From: Himantopus leucocephalus
Lineage: Eukaryota > Chordata > Aves > Charadriiformes > Recurvirostridae
Assembly: GCA_003993805.1 (NCBI GenBank)
Contig: RSEF01000006.1
Span: 25,657,200-25,721,199 of the forward strand
Direction of reading: 5' to 3'
DNA: 64,000 bases
Position numbers and translations under genes: made by a program. Positions 31,412 through 43,700 of this stretch are shown piece by piece. Each line of letters starts with the position of its first letter. Positions within the stretch are counted from its first letter, which is position 1. The notes under the pieces are model-generated. The model did no database searches. It saw nothing but the letters and a program-made list of their open reading frames with translations, and was not told the origin of the DNA.

Positions 31412-34400
31412 TCCAGAGCAAGCCCTTACACATGTATTTATTTGGGCAGCAGAGAGCCAGCAGCGCAGTGTGTCTGGGTCTGTGCCCTCGGTCTGTGCCA
31501 CCAGCTCCACACTCACCGTTGGGTCGGTCCCTGAAGGATGGAGGCAGAAGCACTGCAGCTGTGCCAGTATCCCTGCTTGCTCCCTGGCCTCCCCCAAAGC
31601 CCAGCAATGAGCGAGCTGCTGGGGATATGGGTTGCTTTGTCACACTTTGATGTACCTTTTCTGCTCTGGGACTGGACCCTCTTTCCCCCAAGAAAGCTGG
31701 TGTCCAGGAGTAGACATTTCACCCATTCCACAGCTTGCTCTGCTGGAAATAGCCATTGCCACGAGCACTTGTCCTGGCAGTGGGGAAGGGCCTGCGGGGC
31801 TCCGTTGGGAGCGCTCCTGGCCCGTGGTGTGGGAGATGATGGGTTACCTCATTAGGAGCCATTTGCAGTTGTTTATAACTTTGACAAATTATTTAATTAC
31901 CTGGGCTGAATTTTTTCTGACCTGAACTTCTGCCTCAGGCAAAATATTTTTAGAAAACTGTTACATGGGTTGGTCAGCTGTTACTGAGATGATGTAAAGG
32001 CATAAAAAAAGAGACTTATTTTCCCCTGTTAAAAATGTGAATTGCCGTGCAATTGATCTGTAGAGGCACAGCAGGTCTGACTGTCCCACTGTGAGTGGGT
32101 GCTGCAGTTGGGGTCCCCCCACCAGCACTGCAGGAGCCTGAGTTATCATCTCACGCCTTTTTGTGCCTCTGTTGCCAGCCGTGGAGTTACCCTGCAACCA
32201 ACTGGGAATGCAGAACCAGCCCAGCACATTCCCGGACTGCAGGAGATGCCTATGAAATTAATTTAGCTCTGAGTGCCTCTTCCTTCCTAATTTCTTGGCT
32301 CATTAATTGCCACACGGGGATGCCACCACCATGAGGTATTTGGTTAAAATGAGCACTGTATGGCCACAAGGAGCAGGTATGGATCAATGTGTGTTCCTAA
32401 CCTCAGTTTCCCTCTAAGGGGGTAAGCATGGATCCACATGGACCCCCCTGCTGGGTGCTGGGAGGATGAGTAAGTCACTGGTGAAATACTGCATCCCTGT
32501 GGTGTGACAGCAGCTACATTCTCCCAGATCACCGAAGGACTGTGGTCTGATGTCTCTTTTTGGCACCTCTCAGCTGGTGAATTGGAAAACCCTTTCCACC
32601 TGGCCATGTTTATTCAGAGGACAAGGGTTAATGCTTTTTCAAAGCTTAGAGGAAATGCATCATCTTGTGTTTAAGTGAAGGCCATTAACACCACAGAACA
32701 GCTTTACCAGCAGCAGTGCCTGCAGACCAGTACCTAGTTCCTCTGTAGCTCAGGTGCTAACCCTTGGGCACACAGGTAGACACCCCTGAGAGACCAGCAG
32801 GTTGCAACTGAGCTTTATTTTCTATTACCTTTTTCAGACAGTTTGGGAACCAGTCTCCCACTGGTATCTGAGGGCAGTGGAGCAGCATCATTGCCTTCTT
32901 TCTCTGCAAAGCTGGCAGACGATTTTACCCCTCGCTGCCTAGAAATCTTTCAGCATCTTCAATTTATCATAGCAGAAGTCACTTTCCATTTCAACCGCCC
33001 ATGAAGAAGGACATAGGCAGTATTTCCTCCCTCCAAACACTACGCAAACTCCTGATGGTCAGTGGCAGCAGAGACAAATTAAAGCACTGTTGGCTCTGTG
33101 GAGCAGGGACCACCTGAATCTGAGTATTTTTGCACAGCTGAGTACTCTGCCCAGGCTAAACAAATAATGAGTAATGAGCATTAAATGATTAACGAGATGC
33201 TAGCAAAAATAATGCCAGCATTGTGAAATGTAGTTTGTCTTCACTAATAACGTTCTCTGGAGATTAGGTACTCCTGTGTTCTGCCTTGTAACTTCACTAA
33301 AGCCCCAACATGCAGCTGACTGCCAGTGATGAAATATATGGCTTAGTTATATGTTGTTCTTCTTAAGGGCTCATTAGATATTGCTCTCCTGGCCATTAGC
33401 ACTTAGCTTTTTGGCTCACGTGGAAGCCCCGTTTCCTGATCTCTGCATTATCCCAACCTTGACCTAATTCACAGTGTTTCTGACAGAGAGAGCTTTTTGC
33501 AAGGCCGTTTATCTGCTTGGCTTGGAGCTGATGCTGCGGTGAGATCATTTGAGACGGAGTCTCTTCTCATCTTGAGAGTGAATTAGGGAATAAGGTGGAG
33601 AATTAGAGAATCAGGATGATCTCTTAATATCCCGGCTCAGTGATTTTCAGACTCTTTCTGATTTGCTAACGCTCCAACAGAGGTGGAGGCCCCAGATAGC
33701 AGATTTAAGGCTGCTGACATTTAACTCGCTTTTCTTGTTATTTTTATCAGACTCTTAAAATTAAGCTCCAGCCCTGGGGAGTCCACACTTTACAGGCTGA
33801 AAACCACTGATAACAAACTTTTCTTGAGACATGAGTTTGTTCTCAGTTTGCAGAGGTGTCATAGACGCTATTTAGGTGTTTAAAAGGAAATGGAGGTTGG
33901 GTGATGAAACATATCTCAGTGCCGTGATGCTGGGCCTCTGCAGCTATTGGGGTTCGGGGCTGACACAGTCCTCGTCTTGTGTGACTACTCCAGGAAGCAG
34001 ACCAAGTCCTTCGATAGCTGGATTCATGTTTTTTTAAGCCAAAATTTCTGTCTGTACTGTGTCATTAATTCAGCAAAGACACTCAGGTAAGTCACAGCTA
34101 AAATCTAATTCTGCCAGCTATTTTTTGCCACCATCCAGAGATGCTCTTGGTTATCAGGTGTGTGAGTGCTCGATTTGCAGATGTTGACTGCCAGAGCTCA
34201 AAACCCTTGCACAGGTTGGTTTACTGTCACTCTTCTGGCTGTTATGTTGAAATGACTGTAAGGTAACAAAATCTTGTTTGGTATAACTATAGGGAATATG
34301 GCCTTATAAAATAACCTCCTGTTTATGTTTCTGCACCTCATTACAAGTTGTTCCATGTTGATAGTCAAGAACATGTCATTTATGAAGTCAACTTTCTGTT

Positions 34401-34742
34401 GACTCTTACCAGCGATTCAGGTGGTAACCATTTGGGGTACTAGATAAGGACTCTTGAATTTTCAAGATGTAATCTATAGCACAGATTTCTTAAAACACTC
34501 CTGTGGCTACAGATATATTGCTATAACATGAATCTACCTGCACTGACTGTGATCGTGGTCGAATTTAGTACTTCTGGGAAGCACGATGATGTATAAGTTC
34601 CCTAGATACAAACTGATTAATGTCACAGATCTTTTGTAAGGAGTAATCTTATATTTCTCTAATTTACATGTCAGGAAGGGAAGAAGTTTGTAAAGATAGA
34701 AAGAGAAGTTTATTAGGAAATGTCACAATTTTTTATCCAAGA

Positions 34743-34760
34743 TTTTTTTTTTTTTTTTTT
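34743..34760. repeat. Poly-T tract
   Basis: Eighteen consecutive T. It could be a minus-strand poly-A remnant, but I see no target-site duplication or attached element. Confidence 0.7.
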
Positions 34761-37700
34761 AACTTGAGGCCTTAAGCAAAACTAACTGTGTTTTCAAGTG
34801 AGGCATAGAGTTATGAAGAAGCGTCCCAGTGTCACTGCTGTGCACTCTGGTGTGGTAGAGCAGGAACTTTAAAAATGAGGAGCTAGGGCTCCAGAATGAC
34901 TAGCGCCAGGTGGAGCGAAGGGAGCAGAGCAAAGCCTTTAGAGGCTTTTCTTGGTGCAACAAAAAGTGATGGCGCGGGTCTTAAACAGTGCATTCAGAAA
35001 GAGCAAGCTGGCATCCTTGTGCTTGACTTGCAGAGGGACCCGCCACCACGGAGCGGTGCTGCGGCTCCTGCCTGCCCGCAGCTGCTTCTCCCTGCACTGC
35101 TGCACGCTGGAAGGGCTGTCCGTCCGTCTGTCCGATCACGCTCAGAGGGGAGAGGGAGATTTTTCAGGAGTGCCGAGCATCCCTGGCAGCAGTGCTGGGC
35201 AGATCAGCGCTGCCAGCCCTGCTGTGGTGTTGCTCAGTGGTACAGTTGTCAGAACTTCTGCAGCATCCATGGAATGCTGGAGGTTGAAGCATAAGTACGG
35301 TTGCCATTTGGGATGCTCGAGGTCGTCTCGTGTATGCATCTCAGCTACAAATCTTTATTAAGTTTTAAGAGACAACGGGCATTTTCTGAGCTAGAAGTGT
35401 GGTAGAGCAAAGTTAACTCTTTCTTATGCACTGCAAATATACTGCAGCGGCTGGACTGGTACCTGAGAGTGAAGCAACCCCACTGGCAGGGCTGGGTGGG
35501 GATGAGGGTTGTGGTCTCTGCTCCTCTGTGCTGGAAACAGTGAATCGGGAAGAGGAGCTTCCCAGGAAAAGGGAGGTATGCATCAAGACATCATAACCAA
35601 AACACTACGGATGTTTTCTTGTTACAAGAAAACGCAATCTCTCTCCACAGGGGTTAAAATTCACCTTGTCTCCATGTTCCTTGGTGCTGTGAGGTGGGAG
35701 ATTTACTCTTCCAGTGCCTTGTGTAGTTATTTACTCTCACCTACAGTGATGGTTAAAAAGTCCTGCCTCTGTGAGAGGAGGATGTGCCTGCAGCAAGGCA
35801 TGATGTCTGCTTTGAAAAGGTGTAAACCATCATATACAGTGGTATTTAATCCAGTCGGGGTTTGGGTTTGTCTCAGGTTTCCTTCAGACACCAGTACTGA
35901 CTTCAAACTTGTCTCAGAGCGACTCACAGAGAGAAAACTCAGCTCATTATGGCATTACTCTGTAGAGAAAAGAGGGGGGGAAAAAAAAAGGCTGCTTCTT
36001 ATCAGAAGCCTTTAGTCACATCCTTTGACAGCCCCCTTTGCCAACCACCCTGGTCCCCGGCGGCGCAGTCACAGGGATGAAGCCTCAGCCGCTCCTCATC
36101 CGAGCAGACACGGCCCCGTGTGGGCGGCAGCTGCAGCCGCTGTCACCCAGGATGGAGCCCGTGCGGGAAGGGCTGAGCGGCTCTGACATCTCTCTACCCC
36201 CAGCTGCTGCTGCTTTTCTAAAAGCCTTTTCTTCCAGATAAAAATCTGTCTTGTCATATGGACTCCTCTGGTTCGGAGCAGCTCAGTTGGAGAACAGCTA
36301 TCTTTTTAGGCGGTTCATTCAGGAGTAGTGACAACAGGATTGTTTAGAAACTGTGAAGAAGACCTCTTAATCATCCAGGCAAATATCAAATTTTTCTCTC
36401 CTAGCTCTTCTCCTTATCTGCTGCAAAGAAGGAGCTTTTCCAAGTATCTGGGGATCAGGTGGTAACTTCAATATTATGAACGTTGTGACAGCTTGTTACC
36501 CAGTGTATGTGTATACACACACACTACTGCCTGGTCATCAGTTCCTCTGCAGAGTAATAAGTGACTTCTGATCCTAAGTACAGTCATGTTCTGATATAAA
36601 AATACTGTCTTATTCACCTGCTGGTGTTAGGGCCACCTGAGCTAAAACACATACCCCTGAAGCATTTAAAACTGGTGCTTCACAGTAGCCACAATTCATC
36701 TTCCAGCAAAATTAGAGTCTTGTTTCACAAGGTTGTCTTGTTGTCTAACTCTTCATCTGTGTTATAACCCAACTTCTCACACCATTAATCTTCTCTGTGT
36801 ATATTTATGATATTTCTATAGTGCTGGGTGTGTCCAGAATGCTCTGAACACAAATGTGATTATCTGATTGTGGCAATTCTGTCTTTCTCCCAGGAAAATA
36901 CCAGCCTGCCTTAAACTTCTCAGGGAGGATCTTTTCCTTTCACCAGCAGCAGATATTCTCTGTTATGACAAGTGACTTGTGAATGATCCCTTTGGCAGAT
37001 TTTGTCTATGCTTGGCCATGATAAATGGGAAACCAACAAATTCGAGGAATCTCAAGATATTCAGACTTGAAGGTACAGTTTTCCTTTCTCTGCCCAACTC
37101 TTATTTCTTCTTTCTCCCATGTTCTGCCTTTGCGCTTGTCTCTGAGCTTAAAAGCTTCAGAGCTTGAGCTCTAACGCCTTATCAGAGGGAAGATGAGAGG
37201 AAGAGGTGGCCACAGGTTGCTGTGGGTTTACTGCTGCGTTGCTGGTCTCTGGCATGTTCCTGCCCACTGTCCCCAGGTACAAAATCATGAGGAGTCATTC
37301 ATATATGTTTTTAGAAGAGGCAATCCCAAGAAAGCAATAAACTTCATCCAAAGCAGCAGGACAATAACACTGTTGAAACTGTATGGTAAAACCAACCAAC
37401 TAACCATCCCAGCCCCTCAACAAGCTCCTGTAGACTGTTAAGGACAAAAACATGCCATCATGATGAGACGGATGGCCCTTCACAAAGCAAACTCTTCCCT
37501 CTCAGTCCTGGTCCTTAGTGCAGAGCACAAAATACCTTTGGAAGACAAGATTATGGACTGCAATTTCTAACTTTACTGAATACTAACAATCATGGACTCA
37601 GCAGAAACGGTCTTTTAAGGCACGTTGCAATTTTCCATATTCTCTGTCCCAAGCTAAAGCCTTGTGGTCCCACAGGCAGTAATTACCTGCTGTGCCTTAT

Positions 37701-40700
37701 GTCCTGCAGAGGATAATCATCTTCTCACTCTGCCTTTGGTAACATCCTGTCTCTGTCTAACCACTCCTGCCTTTCCGAAGCAAATAGCTAGAATCACATT
37801 GTGTGGGATAATAGGGTCCTGTGGAATCATAATAGCCACCCCTCTGCTCCTTCAGGTTTTATCTGCAGTAACAGTGCTTTAGGTCTGGGCCTTTTCCAAA
37901 AGCTCTGAATGCCCCTGAACTGTTCTGTGTTAAACCTCTTGGGGAACTCGGTGTCTTGACTTTGGTACCACATGCAGCAATAAATGTGCTGTTGTAAATT
38001 AATCCCTGTCCCTTCACCAAGACCTTTCATATGTAGACCCTCTTGTCCATCCCCCCGTTCTTTATAATGGGAACATGTTCCTTTGAGCCATTCCTTGTCT
38101 TTAAACCTCATTAAATTTTCCTTTTTCTTTAGCTGATGGAAGACCATCTCTGCAAAATACCACGCTGTGTTGACTCTGAGGGGCAGTACAGAAAATATTT
38201 AAGGTCCGTGTGGGAAACAGTGTTGGAGTGGCAGCACAGGTGAGTGAGAAGGGCCAGGAGAACTGATCCCTCCCTTATTTGGTTGCAGCCAGGGTCCCTC
38301 AGCAGTTGATGGCTGAGCAGGTTTCTTGCAGCTGATTTCCCAGCCGTGAGGCAGCACCTTCAGCTCAGCCTGCTCGGTGCCTCTGCGCTGTTTCTGGTGT
38401 TCACCTCCACTTTCCCAGCCCTCTTTTCATCTGGCTTCCTCGCATTCATTGCCAAGAACCACCCTTGCTCGTTAGGTGTAAATCATCTCTGTGTGACTGA
38501 AGCTGATTTTGGGGGGAACCGAGCCAGCAAACAGTGGCCACAAAACAACCACAAACTGGCTTTGCTGCTGCTGGTTACAAGCAGCACCTGGAGCTGACTT
38601 CACTTGGATGTTTGCTGGCTTCCAGCCGCGGCTTTCTGACCTGAGCAGCGGAGCAGAACGATTAAGCCATATAAGTGCAAGGCAGGGATTGTATTTTGGG
38701 TTATTTCAGATTATCAAATTCTCAATCTCTGCATCTGGCATAGTCATTGTTTTATTGCCTGTGTCCTCTTTTAGCTAGAAGTGCGCTCTGGAAGCAGACA
38801 GAAGCATTGCAAACCCAGCTCTTGCTGTTGAATTCCTGCCCAAAATGAGGCTAGATTCCACCCTAAAGGGCAATACTACTGCAAAGATGGAGAGGGTGAA
38901 AATAAGATCTGTAAGAATTATATAAAAGCAAAACCCCTGCCTTGGCAATTGGCCTAAAATACTAGTAAGGCCATATCTAGGGCTTTGACCTGTTCAATTT
39001 GTGGAAAATAAGGTTGAACCACAATTCATAACTATCTACTTTGCCTGCTGGATCAAACAGAAAAACATCTAACGAGCTCCACTGATGTGGAACTTGCAAC
39101 TCAGCAAATTCAGACTAGAAAGGAGTTGCAAATTTTTAACAGTCAGTCATTTAAACATTGCAAAAAATAGCCTAATTGTGTAGCGGCTTCTCCTTTACTT
39201 GCAATTTTAAAATTAAAGGGGAATTTGTTTTCTATATTTCTCAGAGACACCGAAAATCTTATCATTAATTCATAGGCTGAGAAGCAAAATTTCCTTTTGG
39301 ATCCAGTAGGCACAACTCATGCAGAGGCTTTTAGAAGAGATAATAATGTCAGGAATATGTTCGTCAGAAAATGAGAGCCGAAAATCTATATCTGTTCGTG
39401 AAGTGAGTAATGATGGGTGATGCTCAGTTACTAGGTTCTAATGCCGCCTGCAGGATTTCAGTGACAGCATGAACAATACAAGTAGTGCAGTTCGAACGGG
39501 AGTATTTATTCAGATGGGAAGGGAATGTTTAGTCCTTATGCTCACATTTATCAGAACCCAGTGACGGTATCTGATTTCATATTGTGATCTGTTGCGCAGA
39601 CTGGAAATTTTGAGAAAAGAACAGATCTGTCAGCAAGATTATTCAAATGAGCCCTGTCAGGGACTCATGCTCTCCTCTGTTCCTCCCTGGTTTAGCTGTG
39701 CATTTCAAGATTACAGTTTTGAAATACATGCTAGTTGTTCCTGACCGTCAAGCCAAAATTAAGGCTGATATTTGCCTATGGGATTAGTCCTCACTGCTGG
39801 GACAGAACCGTACCCTTGGAAAAAGAAATAGTTGCACCTGTTTTGCTGAATTCAGCAGTCCCCGATATTCTCCTGGTGATGAGTGCTTCCCATCATAAAT
39901 GCACTACAAATTGTCTTTGAGAATCAATGGGGCTTTATGATCCTAAACTTGACATTTCTGAGTTTCTGGCTGGATCCCACCATTTGAGGCACAGAACAAA
40001 GAAAAGAAACGGTAACTTCAGGTGCTACCAGCAGGCTGTACATCCAGTGCCACCAGCAGAGCTCTGTAGACTGGGAAGAGAAGGTTATTGCTGCTGTTTC
40101 CAGGTCATCTTTTTGAGATTCAGCCAACTTCAGTTCAGCCTGCTTGGGATTTCTCATGAGCCCCAGGAGGGAATTAATGAGCAGCCTGGTCACCCTGTCT
40201 GGGGACCTCTGGAGGTCGTGTTGGAACTACAAGAATCTTGAATCTCTATCCTGAATCTTCAGGAACTACACAGGGGTTGGCCAACTTGGATAGGAGCTTG
40301 TCAGGAGGACAAGTACTGGATGCATCCTGTTTCTACGACCAGTCTAAGGTTGAGCGTGATGTGGGAGGACCGTCTTGGTTGGCTGGCTGTTTGGTACTGC
40401 TTTTGTCATTCTGGATAGCGGTGTTGGGGGGATGTTTGCTATCTGGGGGCTCTGCAGACTGTGGAAGACTGGGAAATCAAAACCTAGATTTTTCTTATTG
40501 CTTTAAATTTATTTGGAGTTTGTAAACCTTAGAGGCTGTGAAGCTGCACTGCTGTCCTGGAATCAGATGGGGAAAGGTTGAGGAGTCTGGATAGGAATAG
40601 GATTAGGTTGGTCCATCACCATGCTAGCTGTGGGGCCATGGGCTGTCAGCAGTCCTTCCAGTGAGGAACGTGTTGAGGTGGAAAAGGAGCTGGACCAAAA

Positions 40701-43700
40701 AGGTGTTAAAACATCATCAGTCCCTATGTGCAATGTGGTTGGGAAACACCACCATAAAATAACTCCACTTGTAGGTAAAACACATGTAGGGTCAAAACAT
40801 GCTTAATACCTTGACAGTTGATGACTGACTACCATACCAAAGCTGTTGGGTACCTTCCCTTTGATAATCTAAACCACCATTTTAGGTAATGAGGATGTCA
40901 AACACATTTAGAGATACAGACTAACAGCCTTTAACACAATTCCCCTTTCTCTAACTGACCACATTTAGTGAAAGTTTATTTTTTCCCAATATTCCTTGAG
41001 GACACTGACTTCTCAGCATGACGTAAAGCTGGCTTGCGATGACCCAATTAGAAATCTGGGCACCTCCACTGTTAATTTGGGCAGTAAATTTAATTAAAAG
41101 CAAATATTTGGATGCAGAAACAGGATATGAGGTTGGCACTGGCATCTGCCATCAGTCTTGATTTGTCCCTGCTTTAACAGAAACCCATTTAGATCTGCAA
41201 AGAATGTGGGATCTTCTTTAGAAGGCAAATATCGCTCAGACTCTGTGTTCTGCCACAATGGTCTGCCTGCCACCTCAGTAGAAATATCCACTATCTTGAC
41301 AGAGATGTGAAAGTGAGACTGAAGGGAAGGTCCATTGTCCAAGAAAATGTTTCAAGGGAGAAATTACCCAAAAGTAAAGTGAATGGGAGCAAAAAACCAA
41401 TCTATGGAGCTGCTAAATTCACTGTAATGTGCTACGAAGGAATCTCTGGCTCGTGTTGCTGGAAGTAGGGGTTCAGGCCGGCTGACAGACAGTGAAACTC
41501 CAAAGGGAAGATCAAAGGCTTGACTATTAGCTGTGCTAAATTCCTGTTAGATTTCTCTTGTAGATCAAAGGACCCTTTAAATAAGGAGGAGCTGATTCCC
41601 CTGGAAATATCCTCTGCTCAGCACTGGCCTTTCATGTAAGCCCCAGCTTAGTGGGCCTCTGGGAAATGGCACCAATGTGCCCCCTGAAGCTTTCTGCTGT
41701 GGAAGGAAGCAGCCTGGGGGTTGCTCTGACATACACTTGGGGCTCAGCAGGCTCCACCGAGTTCCTCAGTCTGGGGAGCACAATAGGTTTGAATTAAAAG
41801 GGACTTAAACCCTCCTCACCTAAGAGTTGCAAGAGTATAACCGATGTTTGCATGCCAGAGCTCAACAAATGTGACCAGTATGTGTGGGAGAAATTCGTAT
41901 TTTCTAACCACTCTATTTATTCTCCCCTGTTAATAATTGTCTTCGTATTATTGACTTTGAACATAGTTCATAATGAATACGTAAGTCTCACTTTACAAAA
42001 TGGCTGCTAAAAGGTGTAAAAGCTGTCCAGCTTCTGCTTGTCGGTACAGAGGTCAGACACTTGCTGTGACCTCTGTTGCATAAACAGACTGACTTTGTTC
42101 ATTAAAATGGAACTTCCCAAACGAATCGATTATCCCAAGGAAGCGATTCTCTTACTTATGCTCTTTTTCTTGCTCTTTCATATGGTGCAGTTATTGGATT
42201 TGTATGCATTTCACACGAGCAGCTTCAGAGAGAATGTTGCAACCAAGTGAAAGAAATGGGAAGTCAAAAGGTGATAATATAAAGGTGTGTCTACAGCTGG
42301 ATCTGGTTCTGGAAAACCTGTGAGAGGACAAGACTGCCAGGTGAAGACACTACATGAGGCAAGGCTTGGAAGTTCAATTTAGGAAATTTACAGCAGGACA
42401 GTATGCACACATTTTTAACTGCGAGGTCACCTGTTGTTGCGTTAAGTTCTCTGGAGTATGAGATCTCTGCTATTGCACGGGGCTTTCAAGTTGAGGTGCA
42501 CATCTTCAGGAAGGGTGGCATGGAAAAGCTGCCCTCCATGAAGCTGCTTGACGGAAAAAATAGTAAGTGGTTGATACAGGGCGAGAAATCTCAACCTAGC
42601 AGCTGCTGAGCGCGAGAGGGAGGAATGTAGGAGGACTGGAGCAAGAAGAAACCCTAAGAAGAGTCCACGCAGTCTCTGTGCGTTCTCTCTCTATTGAAAG
42701 TTTTCCCTTTCTGTCAAATGTGAAAGAAAATGTTGACTTTGAACAGCTGATAGGGATGAGAGCCAGGCAGGGCTAGGACAGGCTTTGCCAGACCTTGTGG
42801 GGCAAGAAAGAGTATGAATAGCGTAGTGTGGGGTGCAGGGTTGGAAATAGACCAGGGGTTCGGGGTATATGAGTGGGCTGGGTGGAGTGTGCATGTGAGC
42901 ACAGGCTAATTTGTACAGAAAAGGAGAAGGGGGCTCAATGACAGACTGACGGATACTGGCAGACAGGGATAACTGAAGACAGGAGTCAACCCTGTTGTCC
43001 TGCAGGATGGAGCTGGGAAAAGCAAGTCTAGTAACATGATGCCATCAGGAAGAGGAAGCTGCTGGACTTCACAAACATCAATCCAGGAGAACTATTTTTC
43101 CAGCAGCCTCCAGGATGAATGACTGTATATACAAGACAACAAAGTGTCATGTAAGTGCTACTGTCGTTCTGCCTTGAAGGTCAGGCAGCAGCTTCTGTTC
43201 TCGTGCAGGTCCTGTGCTGATGAATGGGAGAACTGCTAATGTAAAGGTCAGAAAATAAACAGAATTAATCTGAAGCACCAAGCTGGCGGTACAAAACATG
43301 TTTTTCCAGTCTGCATGCTGTAGAGCCAGTGTCATGAAAGATGGACACTTCTTTCCTACCCCACTCATAGAAAACAATTATCTACATTTCTTACAGAATA
43401 GGTGACTTAGGATTTAGCTTTCTCAGGGAAGGAACACCAAATTGGATGATCAGCTGTCATGACGAATTTTTTTGACTGCTATCTGATACTAAGTATTTCA
43501 TAAATGTTGATGAGGCTTTACATCTACAGATCCGTTCCCCCTTGTCACTTTAAGCTAATATTTCTAGAAGTATCTTTGCAGACTGTGTTGGCTGCTGCTG
43601 TGAAATCTGTTGTCCTGTTAGAGACAGAAACCCACGGGCAAGAAGTTGTTCACCTATGACTGACAGCAGGCTCCTGTCATCCCGTCCCATTTTAATTCAT

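Noticed and set aside
30872..31534. Plus-strand ORF of 220 codons in the gene-poor interval
   Set aside because: Compositional, crosses a (GT)n tract, no recognisable domain, and overlapping ORFs on the other strand are equally open.
34896..35361. Two overlapping plus-strand ORFs (132 and 136 codons)
   Set aside because: Different frames over the same mildly GC-rich sequence, no family resemblance, no splice or promoter support.
40130..40240. Possible CR1 tail (gacctctggaggtcgtgttg)
   Set aside because: Only a short similarity to the CR1 3' end; not enough to call an element.
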